64,000 bases of DNA. It comes from Lineus longissimus (Eukaryota; Nemertea; Pilidiophora; Heteronemertea; Lineidae). Positions 63,429 to 64,000 of the stretch are shown here, piece after piece. A model generated the notes under the pieces. The model saw only the letters and a list, made by a program, of their open reading frames with translations. It had not been told where the DNA came from and did no database searches. Location: the NCBI RefSeq assembly GCF_910592395.1, contig NC_088308.1, forward strand, positions 14,089,001-14,153,000, given 5' to 3'. A program made the translations under genes and the position numbers. Numbering within the stretch: position 1 is the stretch's first letter; the number at the start of each line of letters is the position of its first letter.

Positions 63429-64000
63429 AGGCCCAAGGGACTGGCGCTCAGCTGGATGACCTAATAACATAGGACTGAGGGTATAAAGTAGTAAATATCG
63501 GCTTTATACTACACTTTGAAGGTCAAGAGAACACGTTATACCACTAAAATTTCCAATGCAGAGCTGCCAGCTGGATGAAATATGATTGAACTATTCAGCC
63601 ATGGTATGTAAATATTACAGGAGGCAACGGAAGATATCCCTAGTTCAGTATGTTGTATCGGTAGCTTTACAGAAAAGAAGTGTCAGAGAGGATGAGACTT
63701 CTCCATGGACAACTGTGGTATGTCCAGGCTGGGTTGTACAGCACAAGGATATCCTGAGAGGTATCCTGATTTAACAGACGTCAAAATAAATAGAAATTAC
63801 CAGTTTGGGACGAACGCCACTGTCTTTTTTTTTTAATAAGGTAGAGATTACAGGAGTCAACAAAATTAATTTTATTGAGAGAAATTGACCTGTCCTGCAG
63901 GTGATTGGAATTTACAATACAAAGGGTCGTTTTTCATGACATTGTGCTCTACTGCGTATCCCTAGTGAGTCGATCTGGAACCAATCAATCCTTGGCACAG
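63429..64000 (+). mobile_element. B6: B-family element, cut by the window end
   Basis: It begins GAGGCCCAAGGGACTGGCGC and CTCAGCTG. A 62-codon frame at 63586-63774 has no recognisable family. The 3' hairpin is not reached. Confidence 0.6.

Overview
This window is nuclear DNA from an animal, most likely a marine invertebrate. That is inferred from spliced exons of a Polycomb-type CBX gene, metazoan-style Ty3/gypsy and DIRS retroelements, and two abundant families of tandem-repeat elements that resemble the 'pearl' or Helitron-like repeats known from bivalves. I cannot name the species or phylum. There are no bacterial genes, rRNA genes, intact tRNAs or CRISPR arrays. Most of the 64 kb is transposable elements, many nested inside one another. 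Labels G1-G3 (gypsy), D1-D2 (DIRS), A1-A10 and B1-B6 (repeat families) are local to this report.

Left third (1-26750). The window opens inside the end of a gypsy pol. After several small inverted-repeat elements comes a decayed possible gene (3611-4326), a 2-kb array of the A family (A1), and a once-frameshifted PIF/Harbinger transposase on the minus strand (7551-8652). From 9384 to 26750 lies one gypsy element, G1, with 153-bp LTRs and a 5-bp target duplication (AAGCA). It has been interrupted three times: by repeat B1 in gag-pol, by repeat A2 in the reverse transcriptase, and by a second gypsy element, G2, in the RNase H region. G2 has ~792-bp LTRs and a 4-bp duplication (GTAT), and itself carries a 616-bp TA-flanked MITE in its protease. 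At each of these four insertions the host element's reading frame resumes exactly on the far side.

Middle (26751-42527). Repeats dominate, with one likely 3'-terminal exon of an unrecognised host gene on the plus strand (28297-28476). On the minus strand lie the last two exons of a CBX/Polycomb gene (33904-33967 and 31929-32807). Its introns hold a piggyBac-like MITE, many A-family arrays, a 1.28-kb CAGTG-ended DNA element and a 503-bp TA-flanked MITE.

Right third (42528-64000). G3 is a young gypsy element with 1477-bp LTRs and a GTGG duplication. It encodes an intact Gag, a Pol split by a 332-bp tandem duplication, and an extra downstream ORF. Only 10 bp beyond its 3' LTR duplication is the CBX chromodomain exon (53532-53597, minus strand). 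Some 110 bp beyond that exon is a nearly complete DIRS element, D1 (53708-58980), with Gag-like, RT/RNase H/methyltransferase-like and tyrosine recombinase ORFs, split inverted terminal repeats and an internal complementary region. More A and B repeats, a tRNA-derived SINE, a small DIRS deletion derivative (D2) and a CAGGG-ended MITE fill the right end. The CBX chromodomain start must lie past 64000.

The CBX exon phases fit one another across a 19.6-kb intron, so the gene appears to tolerate this load by splicing it out. G1 and G2 are broken; G3 and D1 look close to intact.
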